Assembly (NCBI GenBank): GCA_030386875.1
Contig: CM059566.1
Span: forward strand, 42,382,068 to 42,446,067
Source: Morinoia aosen
Lineage: Eukaryota; Arthropoda; Malacostraca; Amphipoda; Talitridae
DNA length: 64,000 nt
Reading direction: 5' to 3'
The translations under genes were made by a program, and so were the position numbers. Position 1 is the stretch's first letter. The number at the start of each line of letters is the position of its first letter. Of the stretch, positions 1 to 13,600 are shown piece by piece. A model generated the notes under the pieces. It was given only the letters and a program-made list of their open reading frames with translations, had not been told where the DNA came from and made no database searches.

Positions 1-26
1 TGTAAATTTTGATGCCTTAGCATAGT

Positions 27-460
27 TAATTAGATCAAAATAAAGAAGTTTACTTCTATGCACTTTCCGTCTCAAATGAGTATTTTATTAGTTATAGCGG
101 TAAATGACTTACCGCAACTCCAGTGTTTGAAGCGGCAAGTAATTCAAGGAGCAAGTCGAACAGTAACACTGCAATGCGCACTCGCTTCCAGCGCGATCGT
201 CATCAAAGATGAAAACAAACCTACCGCTATAAGTTGTTAAATACTCACTTGATGAAAAAAGTGTATAGAAGAAAAGTTGTTTATTTCGATGTTATTACCA
301 TGATTTAAGCAACAAAAATTTGAAAATCGATGAGTAGCTGTTTATTTGAGCGCATTCGTCAACAAAGACGAAACTAAACTTACCGCTATAAATCGTAAAA
401 TACTCATTTGAGAGGGAAAGTGCATAGAAGAAAACTTGTTTATTTTGATTCAATTAATTA
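27..460. mobile_element. Foldback/MITE-like element with duplicated right arm
   Basis: The left arm (about 27-112, with ACTTCTATGCACTTTCC and ATAGCGGTAA) recurs as an imperfect reverse complement at about 372-460. A second, more diverged right-arm copy lies at about 213-290. The arms end in ATTAATT-like sequence. No coding capacity. Class unknown; probably a non-autonomous DNA transposon. Confidence 0.6.
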
Positions 461-799
461 AGTCCAGGCACTAAAAAGTAGAAAATCGTTAACTGATATA
501 TCCTTCAGATTTACCTAAAAAAGTTGCCTTTGATATATGCAAGTTACTTAACATTATTTGTTCATTATAGGTTTTCTTCATTACTTTTAAAATTCATCTG
601 AGTTACATTCATTGAAAATTAAAACATACTATTGATGAAAGTATTTTCTTGATATCAAATTAGTGCTGGCCTTAATAGTGGAAGAACAAGCTCTTCTCAC
701 CCTGTTAATATTATTGGTTATTATTTAATAGGTTTATTCATACTGTTTTGTAGCAATTTACTATTTACACTTGTGGGAAATTTATTTATTTAACAAGTT

Positions 800-1012
800 A
801 AGTGCGGCGGGTTAAACTAAAGTTCAATATCCAGCTAAAATTTAGAGTCAATTGCAGTAAGAAATTTTGAAAATAGCAAACATTGACTGGATCATGCCTT
901 CATTTAACTTTCATTTAGTATTTATAAAAATTGAGTCAGTGACTGCTGGTCGGCCAGCAGCATTATGAAAATCACCTAAATGACCACCGGTGGGTCATGC
1001 CGCACTAAACGT
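800..1012 (+). repeat. Short interspersed repeat, copy 1
   Basis: Shares many blocks, such as CTGGATCATGCCTT and CAGCAGCATTATGAAAAT, with 39893-40137 (same strand) and 51630-51872 (opposite strand). It is bounded by GTGCGGC and GCCGCAC, suggesting short terminal inverted repeats, i.e. a MITE. Confidence 0.55.
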
Positions 1013-1545
1013 GTTAAATGTTATGTAAATCCAATGCTTTATATTAGTTTGAATTTTAGTTTTGAATTAGTCTATTTTATTGACTGGAAATATTTTTGAA
1101 TCATGCAGACTCTTCATAATTTGAAAAGCTTCAAATTTTCAAGTAATTGGCGTAAGAATGTTTTCTAAGTATAATATAAGAAATGTAAATTATCCCAAAA
1201 AAGTTCTAGTATAGATTTTTAAACAAGCTGATTCCTGGATAATTTTTACGAGCTGTATCGAATAAAATATTAATGCTGCATTGTATAAGATGCTTTCTAA
1301 ATTAGCACCTACACCTTACAGGATAGCAGGCAGTTAGTTTATAACCTATTTTAATAGTATAATGTAATACATAGATAAAATAATAACCATAATTTGTAGA
1401 AGTAATTAGAGCTACTGAACAGCCATCATATATGAATGAAGCAATTGAATTATACATGTGGCAATGAAGATTCTTGATTGTTATTTTTAGTAAATTTTCT
1501 ATGTGAAAATTTTTTCAACTGAATTATTCAACCAACATTTCTGAT

Positions 1546-1682
1546 ATGAAAGCAATGGCAGAGTCATTAGGTTTCACTCTAAAAAATGATGCAGCAGCAG
1601 AGGCAACAATTGCTCAGTGCAGTGAGCTTGAAAGAGTCAACCAACAAATCATCATGGCAAGATTGGAGCTCAAAAATTTAAG
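1546..1682 (+). CDS. TRMO: TRMO coding exon 1
   Basis: Residues 1-45 plus two bases of codon 46. It begins at the first ATG after an in-frame stop and ends at AG|GTAAGT (donor 1683). The encoded stretch is helical and probably coiled coil, and is not part of the catalytic domain. A 5' UTR exon may lie upstream but cannot be defined from sequence. Confidence 0.8.
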
Positions 1683-4600
1683 GTAAGTTTGGAGCAATTA
1701 GAGGCACAGCTCTCCTAGTGACTGTCATAAATTTAAGCAGTTACCTTGACAAATATATATGTGGAAACTTCTCTGTTGAGTTTAACTTTTATGAAATTGG
1801 TATCCTTTTTTAATGTTGTTTATTGGGTGCTTAAGTTTTAATTTCAGGGTTGAGGGAGACAAATATTAAAGGAATAGTTCTCTAAGTATGTCAAACACTA
1901 TTCATAATAGTTTGTATATAATATTACCGTTTAGAAATAAGCCAGAGAAAAGTACAACTACATCTAGTTGCTTTAAATTCATGAACTCATGGTGCTTTAT
2001 AGAACATTTAGACTGCTACTTGAGTAACTCTTTTGGAGCCCAAAGTATTTCTTGAGTCATTTAACTTTTATGCATATGCACAGGTTTCAGCTGCTGCAGA
2101 GCTCTCTTTTTGATGTTGGAGTTTATGCAGTATTTAGAAAAGTAAAAATCTTATAATATTGATTCTTTCTTCAATGGAAGAATATTCTGTTTTACTAATC
2201 AGGATTTGAAGCTCTGTTGCAGGCATAGTAGTTCTGTTGTAGAAATATGTTGTGTGCCTTATTAGATGTTTTTGATCTCAAGGTGCCCTCCAACTGTTGA
2301 AAAAAGTAAACTTGACACTCAACTGCTTTTGTGTTGCAAGGAAGCTGGTGTGTGCAATTTCTTGCTGCCAGTGACAAAGATTAGTGTATAACGTTTGTAC
2401 AAGGTGGGTTTGAACTTGAAGGAAAGGTTGGTAGAACTGTTCAAAAACCCATTATTTTTTGTGTACATATTAGCCCAACCTGCTGTTCAAGTTTTTATAT
2501 TGTGTTTCTTAAATAGAGTATTATTTTTTGACATTTTATGAAAAATTTATCTCAAAGGCTGTAAAATGTCTTTTTGAGAGAGACTTTCTGACCCCTTCAG
2601 TAAGCGCTCAAAACTATTCTAATCAAATTAATGTTTAGTTTTTCAGAGTAGCTTGTAGACTACTAATTTTTAAGTGTTCTTAGCTGTTTTTGGAGTAAAC
2701 CATCCTAGTTAACTATTTTAGTTATTAATTTTTTATGACATGAAGGAAAAGGAAGGAATACTAATACTTTGTATTTTGAGTTTATATCAGTAAATTTGTA
2801 TGCCCTGGTTACAACATTACCTCCCTGAGTTTCAATCTGCTGAGTACAAATCTGAAGATATTTTTGTTCTTTTGTAAGCAGTAATCTTGTACACTTGTAA
2901 TAGTTTAAGTCAACATTGTAACATTAAGTTTGCATTAAAATTAGAAGAGAGGTATAAAAGTCCAGAATTTCTTTGCTGTAAATGTTCAGGGGGATAATAA
3001 ATTTCCCTCATTTGTCAATAGAAAGCCATTTTTGGGATTAGGAATATATTATTTTAGTTTCTGTTGTACCTAAAGTGAAATTCACATAGAATTTACCTAC
3101 CATCATCCCCACTTTTTTTTACTAGTATGTGTTCCTTGCCTATTTCCTGGTAAATTAGTTCTTGAATAATGTGTACAATCTGCTTAGCAGGTTCTTAACC
3201 CTCTATGACCCAAATTAATTTCCACGATTAAAATTTATTCTTTTTTGCTTCTGACGAGTAATTTATGGTCACTTAAAGTTATTTCAGTGATTGGAAAACT
3301 AACTTTCAGTATAGTTATATTTTTATTCTAACGTCCTATATGAAGGACATTGGGTCGTTAGGACATGCAGAATGGAGTTCATCAGAGTGGTGCAAAAACA
3401 CACTTCTTTCAACTAAAACCACAGCAAATACAGTTGAAATGCATCAGTTTATGATTTGGAATGCACATTTTACCCATTAAAAATTAAAAATAATGAATAA
3501 ATATTTATAAATTGCTATAATTTTGTATGAGAAGGAAAATTATAGAAATGTATCAGAAATACTAATTGAGAATAAGGCAACCAAAATGAAATAAATCAAT
3601 ATCTAAAGCGGGTGAAATCTAATGGGTCATGTCTAGATCCTGTCTCAATTGTTATTTATAAGTGAAATTATAGAAGCAGTTCCTGTCTTTGGGGACACAC
3701 AAGAAAACTTAACACTTCATGCAACTAATTGTGGTTTTCTTCCCACATCCAGGCATTTTACATTGGTTTTGATTTTGTCCACTTTCTGGCCAGTGATTGT
3801 TGCCATTTTTCTTGCTTCTGGCATGAAAAATTGGAGCTGTTGGTAAATGATGAGTCTTTATTGAACGAGAATGCCTGCCGAATTTTGGTACCCTAGTGTC
3901 CATCTTTCCTCATCGTAGTAGTGAGTCAGCAATTGAAAAGCTTGAAATCTTGGAGGTCTAAAATGTCCTTTAATGGGACTTCTAGAGCGCAGCAGTCTCT
4001 TTTGTACAATAACCAAGAATTAACAACTGCTACATTGAGAAAGTGAATACAAGCCTTTGGTAATACTTTTTGGATCTAACTGTATTGCGATAAAGTGCAA
4101 CCAAGGAGCCCATTGGGTCTACACCTCCCATAAAGGAGTTGTAGGTATGAACAATTACGGGACAAGTAATTTATAGAATTTCTGTCTTTGATCCATCGGA
4201 TATCCTAGATGACCCTACTTGACGAAAATGAGGGTAGAAGATTTACTTATCTTTTATCTTCTCATTTTACTAATCTAACATCTTCTCCATCAATTGTGTA
4301 TGATAACTCCTTGTAGGAGCCTCGCCCTTTCTTCATCATTTCTTTGTCTGAGGATAATCGTACAAAAATTCCTGACACTCTGTTCAGTCTTACTGTTGCA
4401 AGACGGTAGATATTCCACTCTGCAAGGTGATTGACATGTTGCACAGATGTAAACCAGTTATCAAAATAGAAAAAAAATTGATATCTATTAGAATAGTTTT
4501 TGTCAACTTTGCTACAGTATTGTAACTTGGTCTTGTCAAGCTCACCTGTTTCAAGCTCAATTTGGCCTGTACTTCCTCATGAAAATCATAAATGATCCCA

Positions 4601-7600
4601 TTCAAATCGCATAAATCAAAGACTTTATGGCCCCACTTGTGTGGCTTGCTGGGAATATACTGCTTGAGATAACACTTTCCATAGAAAGGCACAAGTTGCT
4701 CATCCACACACACACCACTTGTGATGGTGGAATAGATCAGAATTTATCTTGCAAGTAAGTCAGAAAAGGCCTTATCTTGAACAAGGGAGCATAATTTGCA
4801 CGATCCCATGACAAATATTGATAATTGTTTGCAAAGTACCAATTTCCCTTCGTAGTTTGCCATCTATTTCAAGATAAATAATTTGCAACAATACTGATCC
4901 AGAAGCTGTTAGTCCAATACAATCGTGAATTAGCCATTGTTGTCAATCTTATAATAAAAAGCATTCCAATGAACTACTCCCATTCATTCATGTCAATATT
5001 GGATGACTTGTTGGGATCTTTCTGAATAGCATATAAGTTGCTCCGTTCCACAATTTGCTCCAAAATCCTTGCATCTATCAAGTCTCTGAAGTAAGAAATT
5101 GGATCCAGTATGCATTTTAGTATGGGAATTGAACCTTTCCACTTGGCTATTTCTCAGAAGGAATTTTTATCAGTGACAACTTTCCACGGTGTTCTTTCTG
5201 CTAATGCATTGCACATAATTATTTATACATAATCGTCAATTTATAAATAAACTTTATAATAGACTTATCTAGTTCAATTGTCATAGACGCATATTCAACA
5301 TTGTCATCAGCACCTGTTTCTTTAGCAATAACTTCAGCAATGCGGCATATAGGAGAGGTAGCATAGAATCTGGGTGGATCCATTGTTTACATGAAACAAT
5401 TGGCATAACGGCCCACTGTCCTGCAAGAATGACATTAGAAAAATTACTTTATAACTCTACAAAACAAAGTTATTTGGTTGAAAAGTTTTTTCAAAAGAGT
5501 CTTGGAAGGTTTATACACGTGCATAAATTATTGTGGCACTCCATGTTCACTATTAGCAAAGAAATTAACACAAACGTACGGAGTGTACAACCACCCACAG
5601 GTATTTCCCGCTCCACCAAACTAAGAAGCCCGTGACAGTTGAGTGAACAAAATATTATGACACACTAAACTCATTTATCAAAGCACAACGTCTCTGCTCT
5701 TCACTAACCTGCAGCACTGCTTGAAAAGGCTCACCTGAAAAAAATAAGTGGGATTTTTCTAATGTCCTTCAGGAAGGATGGTGGGTCATAGAAGGTTAAT
5801 GGTAGGTACTGAGGTGAGGGTTAATTAGGCATTGTATGTTTTTTTTTAAGTAGAATAGGCTTCTATTTTTCATTGCTGTCCTGTTTTTCAGCACCTCTGA
5901 CTTTCTTCTTCAACTTCTATTTTGTTTCAGTACCTTCCTTCTGAACTTACCCTTTCTATGTTTGGGGATCTTGCGGGGAAACACAACTTGTGCGTAGGTT
6001 CTCCTTTTCTTGAAATCCATACTAATTGGTCCTTTCATTCTTATCTCTTTGGAATGCCTTTGTTGGGGTTATGCCCCTCAGGGGGGTACAACTATTGTAT
6101 CTATGGGAATTGGCGCTCCCAGGGGGACTATGTGAGGGCCTGAGCTAAAGTTTAGGTAGGCTTCTTTTTTGGTGTAATAAAATAGGTTTTTGTTATGTTA
6201 CGGACCATCTTTTTTCGGTTCACTACTGTCCTGTTTTTCAGCACCTACTACTTTCTTCTTCAACTTTTTTCTTGTTTCATGAACTTCTTTCCTAGCTTAC
6301 TGCTTCTGTGCACTTTGTGCATAGATTCCGCGTTTCCCTCAACTCCATACCAAATGGTGCCTTCCTCTTTCCTCTCTTGGAACATCTTTGTTGTGGTTAA
6401 GGGAGGCTAAAACTTTCTTATATAATAATAATAATGTTGGGGTTATGAATTCTCTAACTAACATATAATTCAATATTTTCTCACCTGCATCTTGAGTCTA
6501 CTTGGAAATGCATTGCAAAAATGTTTGTTCTACCTACAGAGCACCTCTTATGAAGATTGTGCTGAGTGTGTTGGTTGTTATTATTGAATTAACTGAATTT
6601 TTCATGTATTCCAGTAGTATGTGTGAACAGGACATTCATATTGGAAAATTCAACATTGAGTACTCTGCTAATTTTGATCTTTACAGTGTATAATTCTTAT
6701 GCATTTAACAATGAAAACTTTGTTTAGGGAAATACTCTTGGATAACAATGAAGCATTGAAGCATTGGCTCATTTTTTTATACCTATTTACTAACTCTTTT
6801 TCTATCTTGATTTAATTTTCATCAGTCTAATCTGCCTGTTTGTATCTTTGATATTTCTAGATTACTTGTTGCAACAAAGGTCAGTAAATGAAGCATTCTG
6901 ATGAAATATTTTTAAGGTTCTGTACTATTTTCTTTTGTCTCCTCATTATTGTAAGAACCATTTTTGTTTCTTTCATCATTTCTTATGTGAATATCTCATT
7001 GGCAATTTAGGAATTGGTTTTCCGGAAACTTGTGTTTGCCTCCTAATACTTCCCATTCAACATGCAAAATTTGTATGTATTTTCGTATTTTCATTTTCCT
7101 AATGTATAGATATCTAATAGATACTTTGCACTCATTATGGCATTAGTTGCTGAGTTGTTTTTTTTATACATTTTTTTGCTCTTTATATACATTTTTACTG
7201 TGTCTAAGATGGTCACTTTGCCTGTGTTGAGAGCTGGTCTTGTGGCAACTATCTTAAGAGAATTACACTCAAAAAAACAAGTCATCCCAGATGAGTTGTT
7301 ACTTCTGGTCTATTGCCGAAAATAAATGGACCTTTTTTCTGCATTTTTTCCATTCAGATTTCACAGCGTTTTGTTGGAAATAAATATTTATTTTTCTGAA
7401 TTTCAGGAAGAAAGTGATTGATTTATCTTTCAAACAGAAAAAAGATGTTCAAAACATTAAGCAGCTTCTGGAAGATTGCCAGAACAAGACTGTATTGCAG
7501 GAAAACAAGACAGCTGGATCACACATTCAAAAAAATGAACAAATAGAAGAAAACAAGCCTCCTGGGACAGATTTCTGCTGGAAGCCTATTGGTTAGTTTA

Positions 7601-10600
7601 CTTTGTTTTTTCTTGTGTTTTTTGAAAATATTTAACCTTTACTAGGGTAATGCTTTACCAGAAAAACTTGTGCATCTCCTACCAATTTGAACTGAATTAT
7701 TTTTGTAAAACAATTTACAGCAATTACTTGTATAAGATTACTCTTATGAACTTATCAATTGTAGTATCACAAAAGCATGAATGAAAAACCATGTAATTGC
7801 AACAATATCCACTGGGCCTTACATATATGGAAGATTACTTTCTGATGTTGATATAAGTGTATTATTATTATTAGTGCTTTTGCTAATACTAATGTTGATG
7901 ACTGAATGTGACTACCTGTCTTTTTTACTTCTATTCTGATGAATGTAAATGAATAGTGTGTGATAGTATGGTAGCAACCCAGGAATTGGCTACTGTACTG
8001 TTGCCATTTTCTATTCTAAATCCACTATAAAGACCACATAAACCTCATTTAAATAATAATAGCAGTGCAATCATTCTTCAATCATTGTTGTCGAACAGTT
8101 AAAAATTAATTATTCCTTCAATGTCTTACTAATCGCTCAATGGGATTTTTAAAAATTAGGTCCTGCTCTTGGTTATTGATATTGGTTGCTTCTTTGTCTG
8201 ATCCTACATTAATTTCTTCTGAAATTATGGTAAAAGATCTAACACTCATTTGTTGTTACAGTCTTATCCACCCAAAAATATTGCTTGAATGTGTTGTGAA
8301 ACCAATGGTTGACAACATGCAACATGCTATTTCACTTGTGTCCTGTGTTTCAGCACCTACTGCTTTCTTCAACTTTTATCTTATTGTATAAACTTCTTTC
8401 TGAACTTACTGTTTCTACATGTTGCATGGGAGCATATCTTGTATAAAGATTCCATGTTCTTAAAGTCTGCTAAAAGGTGCTTCATGGGTTATTTTCTTCA
8501 GAATGTTATTGTCTGTTCACTAATGCTATTTGGAATCTTCACTTGAATGTTATGTTCTGTTTTTAGAGTAGAAACATAACAATTTTAAGCATGTGACGGG
8601 AGAGTAACAAGGAGTGAGTGAAGCCAGTGTCTGGTACGAGTAATACCTTCATTAGAGTATTTCACATGAAGAATTGTTCACTGACTGTGTTTCCTTTGTT
8701 ACACAGGCTTCATGGAATCGGCCTTCAAAAATAAAAGTGGCACCCCAAGACAGGGCTGCCTCGTAGCAGCCAGCCGAGGCATCATTTCTATCTCTCCTGA
8801 CATCTTCACTAACCCACACCATAGCCTGCTTGGACTCGAGCAGTACTCTCATGTCTGGTCAGTGAATATTTTCCTGTACTTGTCATGTTGGAATTGTGAG
8901 AAGTGTTCATTTATTACGTATTGGGGGTGAATATTTTAGCCAAACTGGTTTATGTGCTTTAGACTCCATATTATAGTAGAAGTAATCTGATATTTATTGA
9001 ATTTAAGGTATTTTTTATCCGTTCTACAGGATGATTAGCTTTGTTATTCAAAAATATTGATTTAGTGACATTCTTATAAAAATTTGAATATAGCAGTTCT
9101 GGTTTTTACTAAAAAAAATTTATGATGGAAAATAAATGTTTACCTTTATTCTGGTATAGATTACATCATGTAGAATAAAGCTGGAACAACGTGAGCTTCA
9201 CTCGTTTTTGATGTAAGCCCTTGCATACAGCAGGGAGCACACAAACTGGTACTTGTGCAGCTCATTTCAGAATGGACCACACTGGGAAACATCTCCCACT
9301 CCCTAATCCCACGAGAGTTCACCAACGAGTACTGGAGTTTATTCAAGGTCCAGTGGTGCAAGCATCATTGAGATCTGAGTTGGTGTACGAAAGATCATCA
9401 AATTAAGTTCAGCCAAAGGAAAAAATTGAAATCTCGCCGCTTTTGCCTGTGTGTAATTTGCCTAACAGCAAGTTTTTATGGAAGTTATTAGGTGAATAAA
9501 TGACTAATAATGTTACTAATATAAACTATATGTACCAAGCCTACTAATATAAACTATATAAGGATAATTTATATAAGAACACACTTCAATCCACAACTAA
9601 CTGATACAATTTTGCTAAGGTGTAAACTTGACAAATCCCGTTGACATGTGTTCCCACGAGATCATTTGAAGCATACACGATCAACATCATCCTTGCTTGT
9701 GGTATAAGGCTTCGAGACAGGCTGTAGAAGTGATTACAACAAAATTTTGATTTGCCCATCCATCTTAGTTTCTGGGCGGCATATTTGTTCTAAGAAAAAC
9801 TGTTCTGTGTCCTTTGAAGAGTATAGCCGCATTTAGTATTTAGTATAGCTAACTTCTCGTATGAGTGCCTGTTCGTTCTTCTTCCTTTTTAATTTTTGCT
9901 TCTGTGTGATGTTGATGCTACTTCTGTGGTTGGCTGTGTCTACCAAAACACGAAAATTTTACACTCTGATGTCATAGGAATTAAATCTTCATTTCTATGC
10001 TATTGAAATACTCAATTTAGTAAAGTTGTTTTACATGTTTTTAAATCAAAACAATTGCGAGGATTTTTGAATTTTGTAGCACAAGTTAAAAAGCCGCAGT
10101 CCACTTAAAATGTCTTGCTTTACCGTTTAATTTTAGCTATTATCTTTTATAAAAAGTTCAGGTGAATAAACTATCCGTATTTTTTACCTTGTGCTAGAAA
10201 AAATGTTAAGCTATTACTTCAAAAACAGTAATAAATACCCTGTTAATCTAGCACAGAGGTGTCGCAGCCAAATTAGCAGGGCTCCATTTTAAATATTAAT
10301 TTTAACAAGTCTGTTTTTCATTGCTGTAATTTATTCGTACCTTTTTTAATTTGAAAAGTAAATCTGGCGCTTCATGCAGGCTGATGTTTGTGTTCCACGA
10401 CAATGGTACCGGCTGTAATGGCTTCACCAAGGCCAAAGTGTCGCCCCCTCGCCTGGGTGGACAGAAGCTGGGCATATTTGCTACCAGGTCTCCGCACCGC
10501 CCCAACCCCATCGGCCTCACGCTGGCCAAACTCGACGCGGTCGTTGGTGGGTTATGAAATACGTTTTATGGAATAAAGTCAAGTTTTAATTTATGGAATT

Positions 10601-13600
10601 AAATCCATTTTAATTTATGGAATTAAATCCAGTTTTAATTCATGGAATTAAATCATGTTTTAATTTATGGAATAAAATCATGTTTTAATTTATGGAATAA
10701 AATCATGTTTTAATTTATGGAATAAAATCATGTTTTAATTTATGGAATTGAATCCAGTTTTAATTTATGGAATTGAATCCAGTTTTAATTTATGGTATAA
10801 AGTTCAGTTTGTTTTGGGTAGCTCTTATTAGCTGCGAGTGACGCACGCTGTTTGATCTACCTTCTCTAGTGAATGTGGTAAGTTTCGCTTCTGCCTAAGG
10901 AATATCCAGAAGTATGTCCTTAGAAGTGCTCATGACATTGCAGCTGGATTTACTCTTGAAAATAAATTGAGGTAGGAGAATTGGTGAGGCAAAGTTAAGG
11001 CAGCCTGTTTTTGAGGACGTTGAGGACCGCTGGTCAACCACGGTTCAAACTTTTGTTCAATAGCTGTAATTGGTCCTACCTTCACGTGTTGCCGTGATCG
11101 CACGACCCACTTGAAAACGGGTTATGAACCCTCAATGCGCAAAATATGGTTGGGATGTGACAGCTTTCAGTGTGATAGCACTTGAAATGTTTCTAGAGAA
11201 GTGCAACTTGATATCTGAAATTTAACCAGAAGAAGAACAGTCTGAGCAAGGAACTTCTTCACGTCTGAGATGTGGGTGACTAAACCGCAATGTGGCCAGG
11301 CGCGCTGCGTAGATGCCTCTGGGAATTTCAGCGGCTATAAATGGGTGGGTAGCTACGGGGTTTGGCTGTTCTGTGCTTGCGGTTTTTGCGTGGCTCTGTG
11401 TATGATTCTTCAAAGAACAGCTGGGACTATATGATGACTATAGCAATGGTGTAGATGGCAATTGGAATGGCTTTTGTGATGGCTGTTGCTGTGCTTACGT
11501 AATTATAATTGTGACAAGCATTGAATAGCGATTACATAGTATGTTTTTGCTGGAGTGATGCTAAGTTTGTATTCTTGAACTGAGACCTACAGTGTGTTAT
11601 AGTACGAATGACTGAAGCGGTAGGTAATCAATGTTAGTATTACTACTACTTGAGATGCTTTCCACATAAGTGATGCATATAAATTTGTTCATATATCCAG
11701 ATCCTTCTCGGCGTCCTCACCGTAGTATTACCAAGCATCGGTGTTCCTCATAAGAGGTTAAATTTTCTAATTGTTGGCTCGAGCCAGGTTTTCTTGCCAA
11801 TCCGTCATTAATAATTTGTTTATATTTGATGAATATTTTCGTATCTCGAGTACGCAGCTGTGCGAATTCGTTATCAACATGAACATGAACAGGTGAAAAA
11901 GGAAGATGCCAATTTAAGAACACTCAGATAAGTGTGCGTCAACTAACTTAGCCTTAATGATTAATCTGATGATGAAGCAATAGTGGTAATGATGTATGAT
12001 TTAAGCTAAACCACGAGTACCTGTTAGACTCAATTTTATTTGTCTTGTGGAGTTGAAAAAAAAGGCGGAAGAAGGTTGGCAGAATTACGATTGTGGCCCT
12101 GAACACGATTTTGGGAAACTAAGAGGTTTTCGATTAATTTCACAAACAGCTTTAGATAACTGATGGATTACGACGTCACATTGTCAAGCACGGCTTGGGG
12201 AAAATTGGAGTATCGCGGCACTACATTGTCAAGCACGGCTTGGGTGAAAGTGGAGTCTCGCACCACTACATTGTCAAGCACGGCTTGGGTGCAATTGGAG
12301 TCTCGCGCCACTACATTGTCAAGCACGGCTTGGGTGCAATTGGAGTCTCGCGCCACTACATTGTCAAGCACGGCTGGGGGGAAATTGGAGTCTCGCGCCA
12401 CTACATTGTCAAGCACGGCTGGGGGGGAAATTGGAGTCTCGCGCCACTACATTGTCAAGCACGGCTGGGGGGGGGGGGGGGGAAATTGGAGTCTCGCGCC
12501 ACTACATTGTCAAGCACGGCTGGGGTGAAATTGGAGTCTCGCGCCACTACATTATTGAACACGGCTGGGGGGGAATTGGAGTCTCGCGCCACTACATTGT
12601 CAAGCACGGCTGGGGTGAAATTGGAGTCTCGCGCCACTACATTGTTGAGCACGGCTCGGAAGAAACTAGTGGTCAAAACGAGACTTGTACAATTTAGTTA
12701 AAAATGTAATTTTTTAATTATTGCTAGTGTTTAGAACAGTGGTTCTTAACCTTTTTTCTCCAATTCCCCACTTTTTAGTGAGCCAACTCTCCATTTCTCT
12801 CAACATCGTCTCGCAACCATCTTTCTTTTATTTATCTGTGACATTCCTAACCCAGCAGTGTTGCCACTTTTACCCAAACATGACATACAAAACCTCATTG
12901 TGGTTATTTTTGTAACTAAAACAGTCTATAAATGGTGGTGATTTGTAAAGTAAATCAAAATTTTGATGTAATATATTAGATTTTGAAATACTATAGATTT
13001 TTTGTGGGTGGAAACAAATGCACTACATTCCCCACCTGGCCACTCCGCCATTCATCACCAGTGGGGAATTCTCCACAGGTTAAGAACCGCTGGTTAGAAG
13101 AAGGTTGTCACAGCTCTAGTCCGATCAGAATGAAATGACTTTTTGGGTGCGGGGCATGAAACGTCATCCGCGTTGCCAAATTGCCACTGGGGGTACATTT
13201 TTTTAATACAAATAGTATTAAAGGGCCAACTAATATATAATTTGTTTTATTTCAGGCAGGAAAAACATAACGATACCAAGAATATGTATTTGGTATAATC
13301 AAGTAATTAACAATTCAATAATTACCAATAATAATAATAATTCAATTGAGCACGAATAAGATGTGGCAGCATTGTATGAATTTCTAGGAAAACTGTGCCA
13401 AACGTACCAGCAGTGCGGATATTATAAATGTAATGTTCGTATGTAGCTTAATGCGTGTAAGAATATTTTAATAAATATATTTTGATAATAGAAGTTACCT
13501 ATTTTCTGCTAAATTATCGTTGTCGTCTAAAATTTTTGATGGGTAGTGGTTTGTGATTTGGCAACCGTGCATTTCTGGAAACCGTTCCTAAACGGTCTTT

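Larger units (their letters stand above)
1..1545. other. TRMO 5' flank
   Basis: Non-coding, AT-rich. It holds a foldback element (27-460) and one copy of a short interspersed repeat (about 800-1012). I recognise no promoter motif that would fix the transcription start. Confidence 0.6.
1683..7406 (+). other. TRMO intron 1
   Basis: A 5.7-kb intron holding a piggyBac remnant (3195-5799), a fragment of the SINE-like family (about 5850-6060) and a full copy of it (6074-6434). The rest (1683-3194 and 6448-7406) is AT-rich with nothing I recognise. Confidence 0.7.

Noticed and set aside
9161-9406. Possible short coding exon on either strand in TRMO intron 3
   Set aside because: Not needed for TRMO (exons 3 and 4 join in frame without it) and no family similarity recognised.
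12163-12701. Repeat-protein ORFs on both strands in TRMO intron 4
   Set aside because: Explained by the 45-bp minisatellite, whose unit length is a multiple of three.
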